Position numbers and translations under genes: made by a program
Part shown: positions 8,585-16,305 of the stretch, in pieces
Layout of the letters: every line of letters starts with the position of its first letter
Numbering within the stretch: the stretch's first letter is position 1
Source of the DNA: Clostridium sp. K13
Lineage (GTDB): Bacteria > Bacillota > Clostridia > Clostridiales > Clostridiaceae
Length of the DNA: 64,000 bases
Assembly (NCBI RefSeq): GCF_019734195.1
Contig: NZ_JAASHM010000013.1
Span: 25,596 to 89,595 of the forward strand
Direction: 5' to 3'
The notes under the pieces: generated by a model
The model's database searches: none
Seen by the model: the letters and a program-made list of their open reading frames with translations, nothing else
What the model was told of the DNA's origin: nothing

Positions 8585-9295
8585 ACGAAACTTAAACTTA
8601 AAAATATTAGTAAAAGCTTTGACAACAAAATAATATTAGATGATATTGATTTTATTTTTGAAAAAGGTAAAATCTATGGTTTACTTGGAAGAAATGGAGC
8701 TGGAAAGACAACTTTATTTAATTGTATAAGTGAAGAATTATCTTTAGATACAGGAAATATATCACTTATTAATGATAATAACTTAGAAGAAAGTTTAGAC
8801 TCATCTAATATAGGGTATGTATATTCTGATCCTATACTTCCTGATTTCCTAACTGGTTATGAATTTATTAAATTTTACATAGATATTCATAAAAATAAAA
8901 TTAAAGATTTACTTACAATTGAAGAATATTTAGACTTTATAAAAATTGATGAAAATGATAGACATAAATTAATTAAATCCTACTCATTCGGTATGAAAAA
9001 TAAAATTCAAATGCTATGCTTTCTAATAACTAAACCCGATGTAATTTTATTGGACGAGCCTCTAACATCATTTGATGTAGTAGTTGCTTTAGAAATTAAA
9101 AATTTACTTAAAGAAATAAAAAAAGATCACATATTAGTCTTTTCAACTCATATCCTTCAATTAGCCACTGACCTTTGTGATGAGCTTGTTATATTAAAGA
9201 ATGGTAAACTTACTTTAATAGATAATTCCGTATTAAAAAGCAGTAATTTTGAAGAAAGAATTATAGAGACTTTAAAGGAGGAAGAACATGTTTAA
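8585..9295 (+). CDS. ABC exporter ATP-binding protein (apparent ACG start)
   Basis: Nucleotide-binding subunit of an ABC exporter, 236 residues. Walker A is LLGRNGAGKTT, the signature loop is the degenerate YSFGMKNKIQ instead of LSGGQ, Walker B is VILLDEPLTSFD and the switch is FSTH. The reading frame opens at 8570, after a TAA at 8567. The expected N-terminus KLKLKNISKSF begins at 8588, directly after ACG and five bases from a strong GGAGG (8575-8579). No ATG, GTG or TTG exists at this place, so either ACG initiates or the start codon has mutated. The next in-frame ATG (8993) lies after both Walker A and the signature region. It overlaps the permease gene by eight bases. Confidence 0.8.
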   Translation, partial: TKLKLKNISKSFDNKIILDDIDFIFEKGKIYGLLGRNGAGKTTLFNCISEELSLDTGNISLINDNNLEESLDSSNIGYVYSDPILPDFLTGYEFIKFYIDIHKNKIKDLLTIEEYLDFIKIDENDRHKLIKSYSFGMKNKIQMLCFLITKPDVILLDEPLTSFDVVVALEIKNLLKEIKKDHILVFSTHILQLATDLCDELVILKNGKLTLIDNSVLKSSNFEERIIETLKEEEHV

Positions 9296-10877
9296 AACAA
9301 TCTTAAAGACACATGAAATTTCATTTACTCAAAAAGTAAACATGTGGATTTATTACATAAAAAAAATTCCTCTTATAGGCAAAACAATACCTGAAAGTAT
9401 TTATAATACAACTTCATCTAAAATTATTGTTAGCAATATATTAAGAATATTTATGTTTTTATTTGGATTTATTAAAAAATATATTTACATGTTTTTAATT
9501 ATAGTAATTCCAAGCATGATTATTAGTGATTTAACCTCTATAGATGGAAGTAATATTAAATTTCATATTTTCTTCTTTTTAAGCTTTATTATGGGTCCTC
9601 TTATGGACAATAAGTTTTGGTCAAATATTTCTACTGACTTTTATATGATTAATTTAATGAGAATTAATTCTAAAGACTACTATTTGAGCAATATAATATT
9701 TTCATATATTGAGTTCTTAATTTATTTTACATTCCCCATGATGCTTTTAGGGTGTTCACTACCTGAAGCTTTCATAATTACACTAGAATTTATAGCCTTT
9801 AGAAGTATAGGCCAATGTATGCACTTACTCTTTAGTAATTATAGTGGATTTCAATTAACTACAAAATGGTACTTTACAGTTCCAATAATGCTAATTCCAT
9901 TTTTAATTGCATATGGATCGCCATTCATTGGTTTTGTTTTTTATTCAAAAAGATTATTACTTAATATTGCTTTTATAATAATTATTTTACTACTTTCAAT
10001 AATTTCTTTTTATTATTTAATAAGCTATAAAAAATATACTTTATTGGCTAAAAAAATGCTTTCTAGAAATGAAATTGATAAAATTAATGCTATATCTTCA
10101 GAAGCTAATTTTATCACTGTTCAATTAGATGATAAGAAGTTTAAAAATACTAATTTAAAAATAGATAAATATAAAGATAAACAAGGTTTAAGTTATTTAA
10201 ACTATAAATTCATAGAAAGACATAAACAAGTAATAATTAATCCTATTAAAATTAGGGTAATTATACTTTTAGCACTTTTTATTTTAGCATTTGCCTTTAC
10301 AATAACATTTCCTACATTTCATAAAGATATTGTTAATTTAATTATGGCATCTAGCGGTATTCTTGTATTTATTATATATACTACTTCTATTGGCGAAAAA
10401 ATAACTAAAGCATTTTTCTTTAATTGCGATAATAGCTTACTTAGATATAAATTTTATAAAGAATCTAAAATATTAATATCAAACTTTAAATCTAGATTGA
10501 AAATATCAGTGTTATTAAACTTGATTCCTGCCCTAGTTTTGGCTTTTGGCTTGTTAATAACTCTTAAATTAGCTAACGGTGATATAATTAGATTTATTCC
10601 AATATTTATTAGTATTTTAACTTTATCATGCTTTTTTTCTGTTCATTATTTATTTTTATATTATATTACTCAGCCATATACTTCACAGTTAACTATTAAA
10701 AGCCCAATTTATCAAATAGCTTCCTTTGTAGTTTATATAGCTGCATATACTTGCCTTCAAGTTAAGACAGCTTCTATTTGGTTTACCATTGCTATAATAT
10801 TAATAACTATACTTTATGTCTTAATAGCATTAATACTAGTTTATAAGCTTGCGCCTAAAAATTTCAAACTTAAATAG
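9288..10877 (+). CDS. ABC exporter permease, large membrane subunit
   Basis: A 529-residue membrane protein with about twelve hydrophobic segments in two halves, separated by a polar stretch at roughly residues 245-315. It overlaps the ATPase gene by eight bases and is almost certainly the membrane partner. GGAGGAAGAAC precedes the ATG. I do not recognise a named family beyond ABC-2-like exporters of small-peptide or lipid type. The substrate is unknown. If the ATPase start codon is dead, this subunit would be orphaned. Confidence 0.7.
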   Translation: MFKTILKTHEISFTQKVNMWIYYIKKIPLIGKTIPESIYNTTSSKIIVSNILRIFMFLFGFIKKYIYMFLIIVIPSMIISDLTSIDGSNIKFHIFFFLSFIMGPLMDNKFWSNISTDFYMINLMRINSKDYYLSNIIFSYIEFLIYFTFPMMLLGCSLPEAFIITLEFIAFRSIGQCMHLLFSNYSGFQLTTKWYFTVPIMLIPFLIAYGSPFIGFVFYSKRLLLNIAFIIIILLLSIISFYYLISYKKYTLLAKKMLSRNEIDKINAISSEANFITVQLDDKKFKNTNLKIDKYKDKQGLSYLNYKFIERHKQVIINPIKIRVIILLALFILAFAFTITFPTFHKDIVNLIMASSGILVFIIYTTSIGEKITKAFFFNCDNSLLRYKFYKESKILISNFKSRLKISVLLNLIPALVLAFGLLITLKLANGDIIRFIPIFISILTLSCFFSVHYLFLYYITQPYTSQLTIKSPIYQIASFVVYIAAYTCLQVKTASIWFTIAIILITILYVLIALILVYKLAPKNFKLK

Positions 10878-10881
10878 CAAA

Positions 10882-10919
10882 AATAAGGAGTTAGTAGTTA
10901 AAACTACTAACTCCTTATT
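10882..10919. terminator. Bidirectional terminator
   Basis: Perfect arms AATAAGGAGTTAGTAGTT and AACTACTAACTCCTTATT-type with a tiny A-rich loop, between the convergent permease and HAD phosphatase genes. Confidence 0.85.
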
Positions 10920-10935
10920 CAAACCTATACCATTA

Positions 10936-11721
10936 CTAAATACTCAAAATATTTTTTATAGCGTGTACAACTCCACTTTCATCATTACTTTTAGTAATAA
11001 ATCTTGCAGCCTTTTTTAAATCATCATGAGCATTTTCCATAGCATAACTATGATATGCACTATCCATCATTTCTAAATCATTTAAGTAATCACCAAATAC
11101 CATTGTTTCTTCAAATTTTATATTTAACTTATCTTGAACCTCTTTAATAGCAAGTCCTTTATTTATCCCTTTTGCAGTCATATCAAGCCAAATTTCACCC
11201 GACACACAAATTTGAGCTTTATCTCTGTAATCATCAAAGTACTTATTACTATTATTTTCTGATCCACTAAAATCACAAATTGTTACCTTTAAAATATCAT
11301 CCTCAATAGTAGTTAAATCAGATACTATTTCATATCTAGCATAGTACTTTTCAGTTTGTTCTACTAACCTTTTATCTCTACTTTCAATATAAGCAGCATT
11401 TTTACCACAAAGTATTACATATGCATTATCTATAGTTCTTCCTACCTTAATTAATTCTCTTGCAATGTTTATATCTAAGGAATTTACTATAAGCTCTTCC
11501 CCCTTATAAACAACAAAAGTTCCATTTTCAGCTATAAACATCATATTATCGTCTATGCCTTTAAACCTCTCTAAAAGATTATAGTATTGTCTTCCACTTG
11601 CTGCTGCAAATATTATTTCTTTTTCTTTTATTTCATTAAAAACATCATAAAATCCCTCTTGTATTTCGTTATTTGAATTTAACAATGTTCCATCCATATC
11701 TGTTGCTATTAATTTTATCAT
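10936..11721 (-). CDS. Cof-type HAD-IIB phosphatase
   Basis: Haloacid-dehalogenase-superfamily phosphatase of subclass IIB that dephosphorylates small sugar or cofactor phosphates using an Asp nucleophile and Mg2+. Motif I is ATDMDGTLLNS at residues 5-15, motif II ASGRQ, motif III KGINKG and motif IV FGDYLNDLEM. The C2B cap lies between motifs II and III. The length of 261 residues is typical. It starts 23 bases after the DeoR regulator gene on the same strand, a common arrangement in which the regulator controls a sugar-phosphate phosphatase. Confidence 0.88.
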   Translation of the reverse strand: MIKLIATDMDGTLLNSNNEIQEGFYDVFNEIKEKEIIFAAASGRQYYNLLERFKGIDDNMMFIAENGTFVVYKGEELIVNSLDINIARELIKVGRTIDNAYVILCGKNAAYIESRDKRLVEQTEKYYARYEIVSDLTTIEDDILKVTICDFSGSENNSNKYFDDYRDKAQICVSGEIWLDMTAKGINKGLAIKEVQDKLNIKFEETMVFGDYLNDLEMMDSAYHSYAMENAHDDLKKAARFITKSNDESGVVHAIKNILSI

Positions 11722-11744
11722 AATTTATTTCTCCTTTATTTAAC

Positions 11745-12509
11745 TTAATATATTACTTCAACTTCAAAATTTAGTAATGCTTTTTTCACATCATTTTCTG
11801 GCTCTTTTTCTACTACTATATAATCTATATCTTCTAATGTTGCAAATTTGTAAGGCCCATCTTTATATAACTTTTCATAATTTGCAACTATATATCTCTT
11901 CTTACTTGATTTTAACACTTCACTTTTTACTGATGCTTCATCATAATTAAAATTACTAATAAAATTTTCTTCTACATTAATTCCACCTGCTCCAACAAAT
12001 GCTTTAGTAATTTTAAATTTCTTTATTTGTTCTACTGCTTCACTTCCAACAGTTCCACCTAGTTTTTTATTATAATGTCCACCTATTAGAATTACATCAA
12101 TATTAGGCGTTCTATCAAACTCCATTGCAATTCTATTCATGTTTGTTATCACTGTTAAATTTTTCTTTGTATAATTAAGCATATTAGCAATAGTATGATT
12201 TGTAGTTGATATATCTAAAAATATAACATCATTTTCTTCAATAATATCTAAAACTAACTCTCCTAATCTTGACTTAGATTCTAAATCAACAAAAACTCTA
12301 GAAGTTGTTTTTTCATCATATGATGATTCTCTCTCTAGTATTGCGCCTCCATAAGTTCTCTTTATTTTCCCCTCTTTTTCAAGTCTTTGAAGATCCTTAC
12401 GTATCATACTTTCAGAAACATTAAATTTTTCACTTAAATCTTTTACTAATACCTTTTTTTCATCTTTCATAATTTCTAATATTTCATCTAATCTTTCTTC
12501 CATAAACAT
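11745..12509 (-). CDS. DeoR/GlpR-family transcriptional regulator
   Basis: Sugar-phosphate-responsive repressor of the DeoR family, 254 residues. The N-terminal winged helix-turn-helix (EERLDEILEIMKDEKKVLVKD, then SEKFNVSESMIRKDLQRLE and GKIKRTYGGA) is followed by a DeoRC sensor domain. That domain carries DISTTNHTIA, TNMNRIA and GGHYNKKLGGTVG motifs, which bind the effector in this fold. AGGAGAGG precedes the first ATG. It is the first gene of a two-gene unit with the HAD phosphatase. Three direct 10-bp repeats lie upstream and may be its own operator. Confidence 0.88.
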   Translation of the reverse strand: MFMEERLDEILEIMKDEKKVLVKDLSEKFNVSESMIRKDLQRLEKEGKIKRTYGGAILERESSYDEKTTSRVFVDLESKSRLGELVLDIIEENDVIFLDISTTNHTIANMLNYTKKNLTVITNMNRIAMEFDRTPNIDVILIGGHYNKKLGGTVGSEAVEQIKKFKITKAFVGAGGINVEENFISNFNYDEASVKSEVLKSSKKRYIVANYEKLYKDGPYKFATLEDIDYIVVEKEPENDVKKALLNFEVEVIY

Positions 12510-12550
12510 AAATTAATTTCCTCTCCTCTTATAATTCTATTACCGATTTA

Positions 12551-12580
12551 TATCATTTATTATCATTTGTTATCATTTAT
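12551..12580. promoter_or_regulatory. Triple 10-bp direct repeat, probable DeoR operator
   Basis: Three head-to-tail copies of TATCATTTRT (TATCATTTAT, TATCATTTGT, TATCATTTAT), one per helical turn, lie 42 bases upstream of the DeoR start. DeoR-family repressors often bind short direct repeats in their own promoter. The assignment to this regulator is inference. Confidence 0.5.
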
Positions 12581-12736
12581 ATAATACACCTTTTATTTTA
12601 ATTTTTCAATAGTGTTATGTATTATTAATTATTCTCTATATATTTTTCCCATATTATATTTACTTTTCCATAATATGATAATATACTTATACCTAGATAT
12701 ACGATGTATCGAATTACAATATATGGTGGTGAATTT

Positions 12737-13081
12737 ATGAAAATTAACAAAGAACTATTAAAAGGTAGTACAACTGTACTAATATTAAGTATTCTTAACC
12801 GAAAAGATATGTACGGATACGAAATGATTAAAGAAATAGACCTTCGTTCTAAAGGTATATTTTCATTTAAGGAAGGTACACTTTACCCAATACTTCATAC
12901 TTTAGAAAATGCAAATTATATTGAAGCTTACTGGGATGATTCTAATAGTGGTAGAAAAAGAAAGTATTATAAGATAACAGATAGCGGTAAAAAAATTCTT
13001 TTTGAAAAGGAATCTGAATGGAAGCTATTTAGCGAAACTGTAAATAATATTTTATGGGAGGCCAATTTATGTCTAAGATAG
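12737..13081 (+). CDS. PadR-family transcriptional regulator
   Basis: A 114-residue winged-helix repressor of the PadR family. The core LILSILNRKDMYGYEMIKEI, FKEGTLYPILHTLE and GRKRKYYKIT covers the recognition helix and wing. The start at 12737 is placed after GGTGGTGA; an upstream in-frame ATG at 12704 has no ribosome site. Its 3' end overlaps the FtsW-like gene by 13 bases, and the third gene follows closely, so this regulator probably controls its own three-gene envelope operon. A small dyad CGATGTATCG lies at 12701-12710 just upstream and could be its operator. Confidence 0.88.
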   Translation: MKINKELLKGSTTVLILSILNRKDMYGYEMIKEIDLRSKGIFSFKEGTLYPILHTLENANYIEAYWDDSNSGRKRKYYKITDSGKKILFEKESEWKLFSETVNNILWEANLCLR

Positions 13082-14373
13082 AAAATATTAAAGTTAATGA
13101 ATATATAAATAATGTTTGTAAGTTGATAAAAAATAAAAAAGTTCATTCTGAAATTAAAGAAGAGTTATCAGGACATATTAATGATATTATTGAAGATTAC
13201 TTAGAAATAGGTATGTCCTTAGATACTGCAACAACTAAAGCCTTAAATCAAATGGGTAATGTAGAAACTATTGGGCATGACTTAAATAAAGCACATAAAG
13301 CTAATTCTGATTGGTTACTTTTAATAATGACATCTTGTTTAATATTCTTTGGATTTTTAACTACAGCTTTTATTCAAATAAATACTCTTACTGATGGCTA
13401 TTATATAAATCCTACAAGCAAATTATTGGTAATTTTAGCTTTTTCAATTTTCCTATCATTATTAATATTAAAATTAGACTATAGGGATTTAAAGAAATAC
13501 TCTTTTTCAATTTATATAAGTAGTATTTTTCTAATCCTATTAACACTAGCTTTTGCTGTAAATGTAAATGGTATTAAGCGTTGGATATTTATAGGGAGTT
13601 TTTCTATTGATACTTTAGCAGTTACCCCTATCTTGTTAATAATTTCTCTTGCAGGAATTTTTGATAATTATAATTGGACTAATAAAACTTCATTCTTTAA
13701 AGGTATTGCTTTAGTATTTATTCCAGTAATATTATTTTTCTCGCTCTCATCAATATCTACATTAATAATTTATTTAATTGCAGCATTTACAATTATGTAT
13801 ATATCAGGCTTTAAACTAAGAAATTTAATTACTATTTCTAGTGCACTAATTGCTATGTTATTAATATTTATCTTTGGTGCAGCTTATAGAGTAGAACGAT
13901 TTTTTATATTCCTAAATCCTTCTCAAGATATAAATGGGGCTGGTTGGATTTATAATCAACTAAATACACTTAGAAATTCTGCCGGGCTATTTGGTAATGG
14001 AGCTAATTCTAATCTTTCTATTATACCTGCTGCTAATATGGAGTTTGCACTTACATCAATAATTCATTGCTTTGGGTGGATTGTTGGAATATTAGTTATC
14101 GCTTTAGTTTTATCCTTTATTATTAGAATTGGTATTATTTCAAGTAACACTAAAAATACTTACGGAAAACTATTAATAAGTGGACTTTTTATGTTATTTA
14201 CTATTCAGTTTATATTAAATATTATAGCTAACTTTTCACTTTCTCCTATTTTGGGGATAAGTATGCCATTTATAAGTTATGGCGGAACTCAATTACTTAT
14301 AAATGTATTAGCTATTTCTATAATTAATAATGTTTATAAATATAGAAACACCGCTTCTAAATTATCTAATTAA
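13069..14373 (+). CDS. FtsW/RodA/SpoVE-family protein with N-terminal permease-prefix domain
   Basis: SEDS-family membrane protein of 434 residues. Residues 1-80 are a soluble helical domain like the permease-prefix (HAAS) domain found on membrane proteins encoded beside PadR regulators. The rest has about ten membrane segments with SEDS hallmarks: NGIKRWIFIGSFSIDTLAV, where family members have a G-x-x-RW-I pattern, and PFISYGGTQLL near the C-terminus. SEDS proteins polymerise glycan strands. The E/Q-rich and PSE motif around 'SFSFQPSE' is here SIDTLAV, so activity is uncertain. The ATG at 13069 follows GGGAGG. The context suggests a conditional paralogue of the cell-wall machinery rather than the housekeeping copy. 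Confidence 0.82.
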   Translation: MSKIENIKVNEYINNVCKLIKNKKVHSEIKEELSGHINDIIEDYLEIGMSLDTATTKALNQMGNVETIGHDLNKAHKANSDWLLLIMTSCLIFFGFLTTAFIQINTLTDGYYINPTSKLLVILAFSIFLSLLILKLDYRDLKKYSFSIYISSIFLILLTLAFAVNVNGIKRWIFIGSFSIDTLAVTPILLIISLAGIFDNYNWTNKTSFFKGIALVFIPVILFFSLSSISTLIIYLIAAFTIMYISGFKLRNLITISSALIAMLLIFIFGAAYRVERFFIFLNPSQDINGAGWIYNQLNTLRNSAGLFGNGANSNLSIIPAANMEFALTSIIHCFGWIVGILVIALVLSFIIRIGIISSNTKNTYGKLLISGLFMLFTIQFILNIIANFSLSPILGISMPFISYGGTQLLINVLAISIINNVYKYRNTASKLSN

Positions 14374-14390
14374 AAAAAGGAGATACAAAT

Positions 14391-15536
14391 ATGATAGGAA
14401 TTTCATTTATATTTTCAGCAATTTTATTTACTATAGTTTGGATGATTTTTAGGGTAAATTATTATAAAAAAAATAAACCTATAAATAGAATAAGAGAGAT
14501 ATTTATCAACTTATTCTTCATCTATTTTTTAATATTAGTTAATCTTACATTATTTAAATATGGAGATTTAATGATAGATTTTGATAATAGATTTTATATT
14601 AATTACATTCCTTTAGTAGAAACAATAAAAATGTTTAATAACAACTTTACAGATATTCATACTGCACTTTATAACGTTATAGGTAATATACTATTGTTTA
14701 TCCCTTTAGGATTTGGAATACCATTATTTTTTAACAAAAAAAATAAATTATTCAAAATTATACTTTATGGATTTACAGCATCTTTATTTATAGAGTCAAT
14801 TCAAATTTTTACTCCAAATAACTTTACTGATATAGATGATATTATCTTTAACACATTTGGTTCTGTTCTAGGTTTCTTAATATTTAATATTATTTATATG
14901 ATATTTAAAAAAACTAAAATTGAAAGTTTTATTAATAGTATTAGTAACTCATATGATGGTAATTTACTCTTAGTAATAGGAAAACCTATCGGAACAATTA
15001 TATTATTTTTTTCATTTTTATCTTTTGGATTATTATATAATGAAACTATTCCAGGCAATCTTTCTAATGAAGAATTAGCAGTTGAAGTCCTTGGGGAGGA
15101 TACTTTTGAAAACTATAAAACAGCTCGTGATTTTGAAAATTATAAATTTTTACTTACTGATAATGGTGAATTTATAGAATTGAAAAATCTTAAGCGTTTT
15201 TTTAATAACAGATGGTATGATGAGAAGTTCAATTCTAGCTTTCAAATAGCAAGTGGTGATTATTCTGTTATGACACTAATTGAAAACAATCTTATTTCTG
15301 GAGTAGCCTTTGGTAAAAATAAAGATGCTAATATTATTGAAATTAATTTTAATGGTACAAAATATATTGAAAACATAGTAGAGGATGATTACTTTATAGT
15401 GCCCTTCCCTAAATTTGTAAAAGCAAATGAACTTACTGATTTCCATAGATTTTTTGATAATGAAAAAAGTACAGAATTAGAAATTAAATTTTATGATAAA
15501 GATGGTAATGAATGTCCCTATATAAAATTCACTTAA
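14391..15536 (+). CDS. VanZ-like membrane protein with extended C-terminal domain
   Basis: Residues 1-175 form a VanZ domain: several membrane segments with NVIGNILLFIPLGFGIPL, ESIQIF and DIDDIIFNTFGSVLGF motifs. A further membrane segment near residue 200 is followed by about 170 polar residues that I do not recognise, presumably outside the cell. VanZ proteins are linked to glycopeptide (teicoplanin) resistance and envelope stress in some bacteria; the function here is unknown. It is the third gene of the PadR operon, 17 bases after the SEDS gene, with AAAAGGAGAT before the ATG. Confidence 0.8.
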   Translation: MIGISFIFSAILFTIVWMIFRVNYYKKNKPINRIREIFINLFFIYFLILVNLTLFKYGDLMIDFDNRFYINYIPLVETIKMFNNNFTDIHTALYNVIGNILLFIPLGFGIPLFFNKKNKLFKIILYGFTASLFIESIQIFTPNNFTDIDDIIFNTFGSVLGFLIFNIIYMIFKKTKIESFINSISNSYDGNLLLVIGKPIGTIILFFSFLSFGLLYNETIPGNLSNEELAVEVLGEDTFENYKTARDFENYKFLLTDNGEFIELKNLKRFFNNRWYDEKFNSSFQIASGDYSVMTLIENNLISGVAFGKNKDANIIEINFNGTKYIENIVEDDYFIVPFPKFVKANELTDFHRFFDNEKSTELEIKFYDKDGNECPYIKFT

Positions 15537-15545
15537 AATACTAAT

Positions 15546-15579
15546 GAGCGTGTACTTGTCTATACAATCTTATACGCTC
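15546..15579 (+). terminator. Weak terminator-like hairpin after the VanZ gene
   Basis: Arms GAGCGT and ACGCTC enclose a 22-base loop, followed by a short T-rich stretch. The arms are short, so the call is tentative. Confidence 0.4.
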
Positions 15580-15638
15580 TCTTAAATTTAATATTTACTC
15601 TGATATATTTTTAAACATTATATACAAATTTAACTATA

Positions 15639-15731
15639 AAAATTATACATTTCCTCTGAAAATTATACATATATTATTAAAACCCTTGATTATATTAGTA
15701 AAATACTATATTATATAAGTAAACGTTAACA
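15639..15731 (+). promoter_or_regulatory. Promoter with direct repeats and a cre-like site (relic alpha-galactosidase promoter)
   Basis: Two copies of AAAATTATACAT (15639-15650 and 15659-15670) lie 20 bases apart, just upstream of TTGATT (15686) and TATTAT (15709) with a 17-base spacer. Tandem direct repeats next to -35 are typical of AraC-type activators. AGTAAACGTTAACA at 15718-15731 matches the catabolite-responsive element consensus TGNAANCGNTNNCA at 13 of 14 positions. It covers the likely start of transcription, as for CcpA repression. Confidence 0.6.
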
Positions 15732-15798
15732 AGAAAGTTTGATATCTGATTAAAGTATCGGTTTAAATAAATAAACATATAATAGGGGGCATATTACA

Positions 15799-16215
15799 AT
15801 GGGAATAAGCATTATAGAAAATAATAATATATTTGATATGATATATATGAATATTAACGAAGGAGCATCAAATAACGAATCTGCTAGAAGAAATCCAGGT
15901 AACGTTACCAGTAATTTTGTAAAAGATGTTAAATATTTTAAATTAAATAACCTTTCTAGAAATGCCAATGTAGAATGTTTTGAGGCAGTATCTAAAGATA
16001 AGAATGAAGTTTTACTTACTTTTAATGGATTATCACTTGAGAATATTAATAACTTAAAAAGACTTAAATTAAAAGGATTAAATGAAGATGCAATTTATAT
16101 GAGTCTTCAAACTAATGAAGTATTTTCAGGTGGGGCACTAATGAATTATGGTGTAAATATAAAAAAGTTATTCCAAACTCATGTTAGTAATCAAATACAT
16201 TTAAAAATGATATAA
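15799..16215 (+). pseudogene. Collapsed GH36 alpha-galactosidase (N-terminal start plus C-terminal domain)
   Basis: The 138-residue frame starts MGISIIENNNIFDM, which resembles the first residues of GH36 alpha-galactosidases. It then ends with the GH36 C-terminal beta-domain pattern: AVSKDKNEVLLTF, LKRLKLKGLNEDAIY and VFSGGALMNYGVNI, where intact enzymes have a 'D/G-x-x-LMN-x-G' motif. GH36 enzymes are about 700-750 residues, so the sugar-binding domain and the whole catalytic barrel are missing. The most economical reading is a large internal deletion that kept the frame. The promoter region upstream is intact. It lies convergent to a large beta-galactosidase. The alternative is an independent short protein with a GH36-like C-terminal fold. 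Confidence 0.5.
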
Positions 16216-16245
16216 TATTTTTTTAAACTATTTCAAATAAAAGTT

Positions 16246-16290
16246 AAGATGTAAAAAGATTTGTAAAATACAAATCTTTCTACATCTTTT
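16246..16290. terminator. Bidirectional terminator
   Basis: Long stem with arms AAGATGTAAAAAGATTTGT and its near-perfect complement around a short loop, followed by a run of T in both directions. It separates the GH36 remnant from the beta-galactosidase. Confidence 0.85.
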
Positions 16291-16305
16291 TTTGTTTTAA
16301 CCTAA

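Noticed and set aside
8993..9295. ABC ATPase starting at the internal ATG 8993
   Set aside because: It would lack Walker A and has no ribosome site; the frame is open from 8570 and encodes the full domain from 8588.
12551..12580. CRISPR-like repeat array
   Set aside because: The repeats are 10 bp, directly abutting with no spacers; an operator is more likely.
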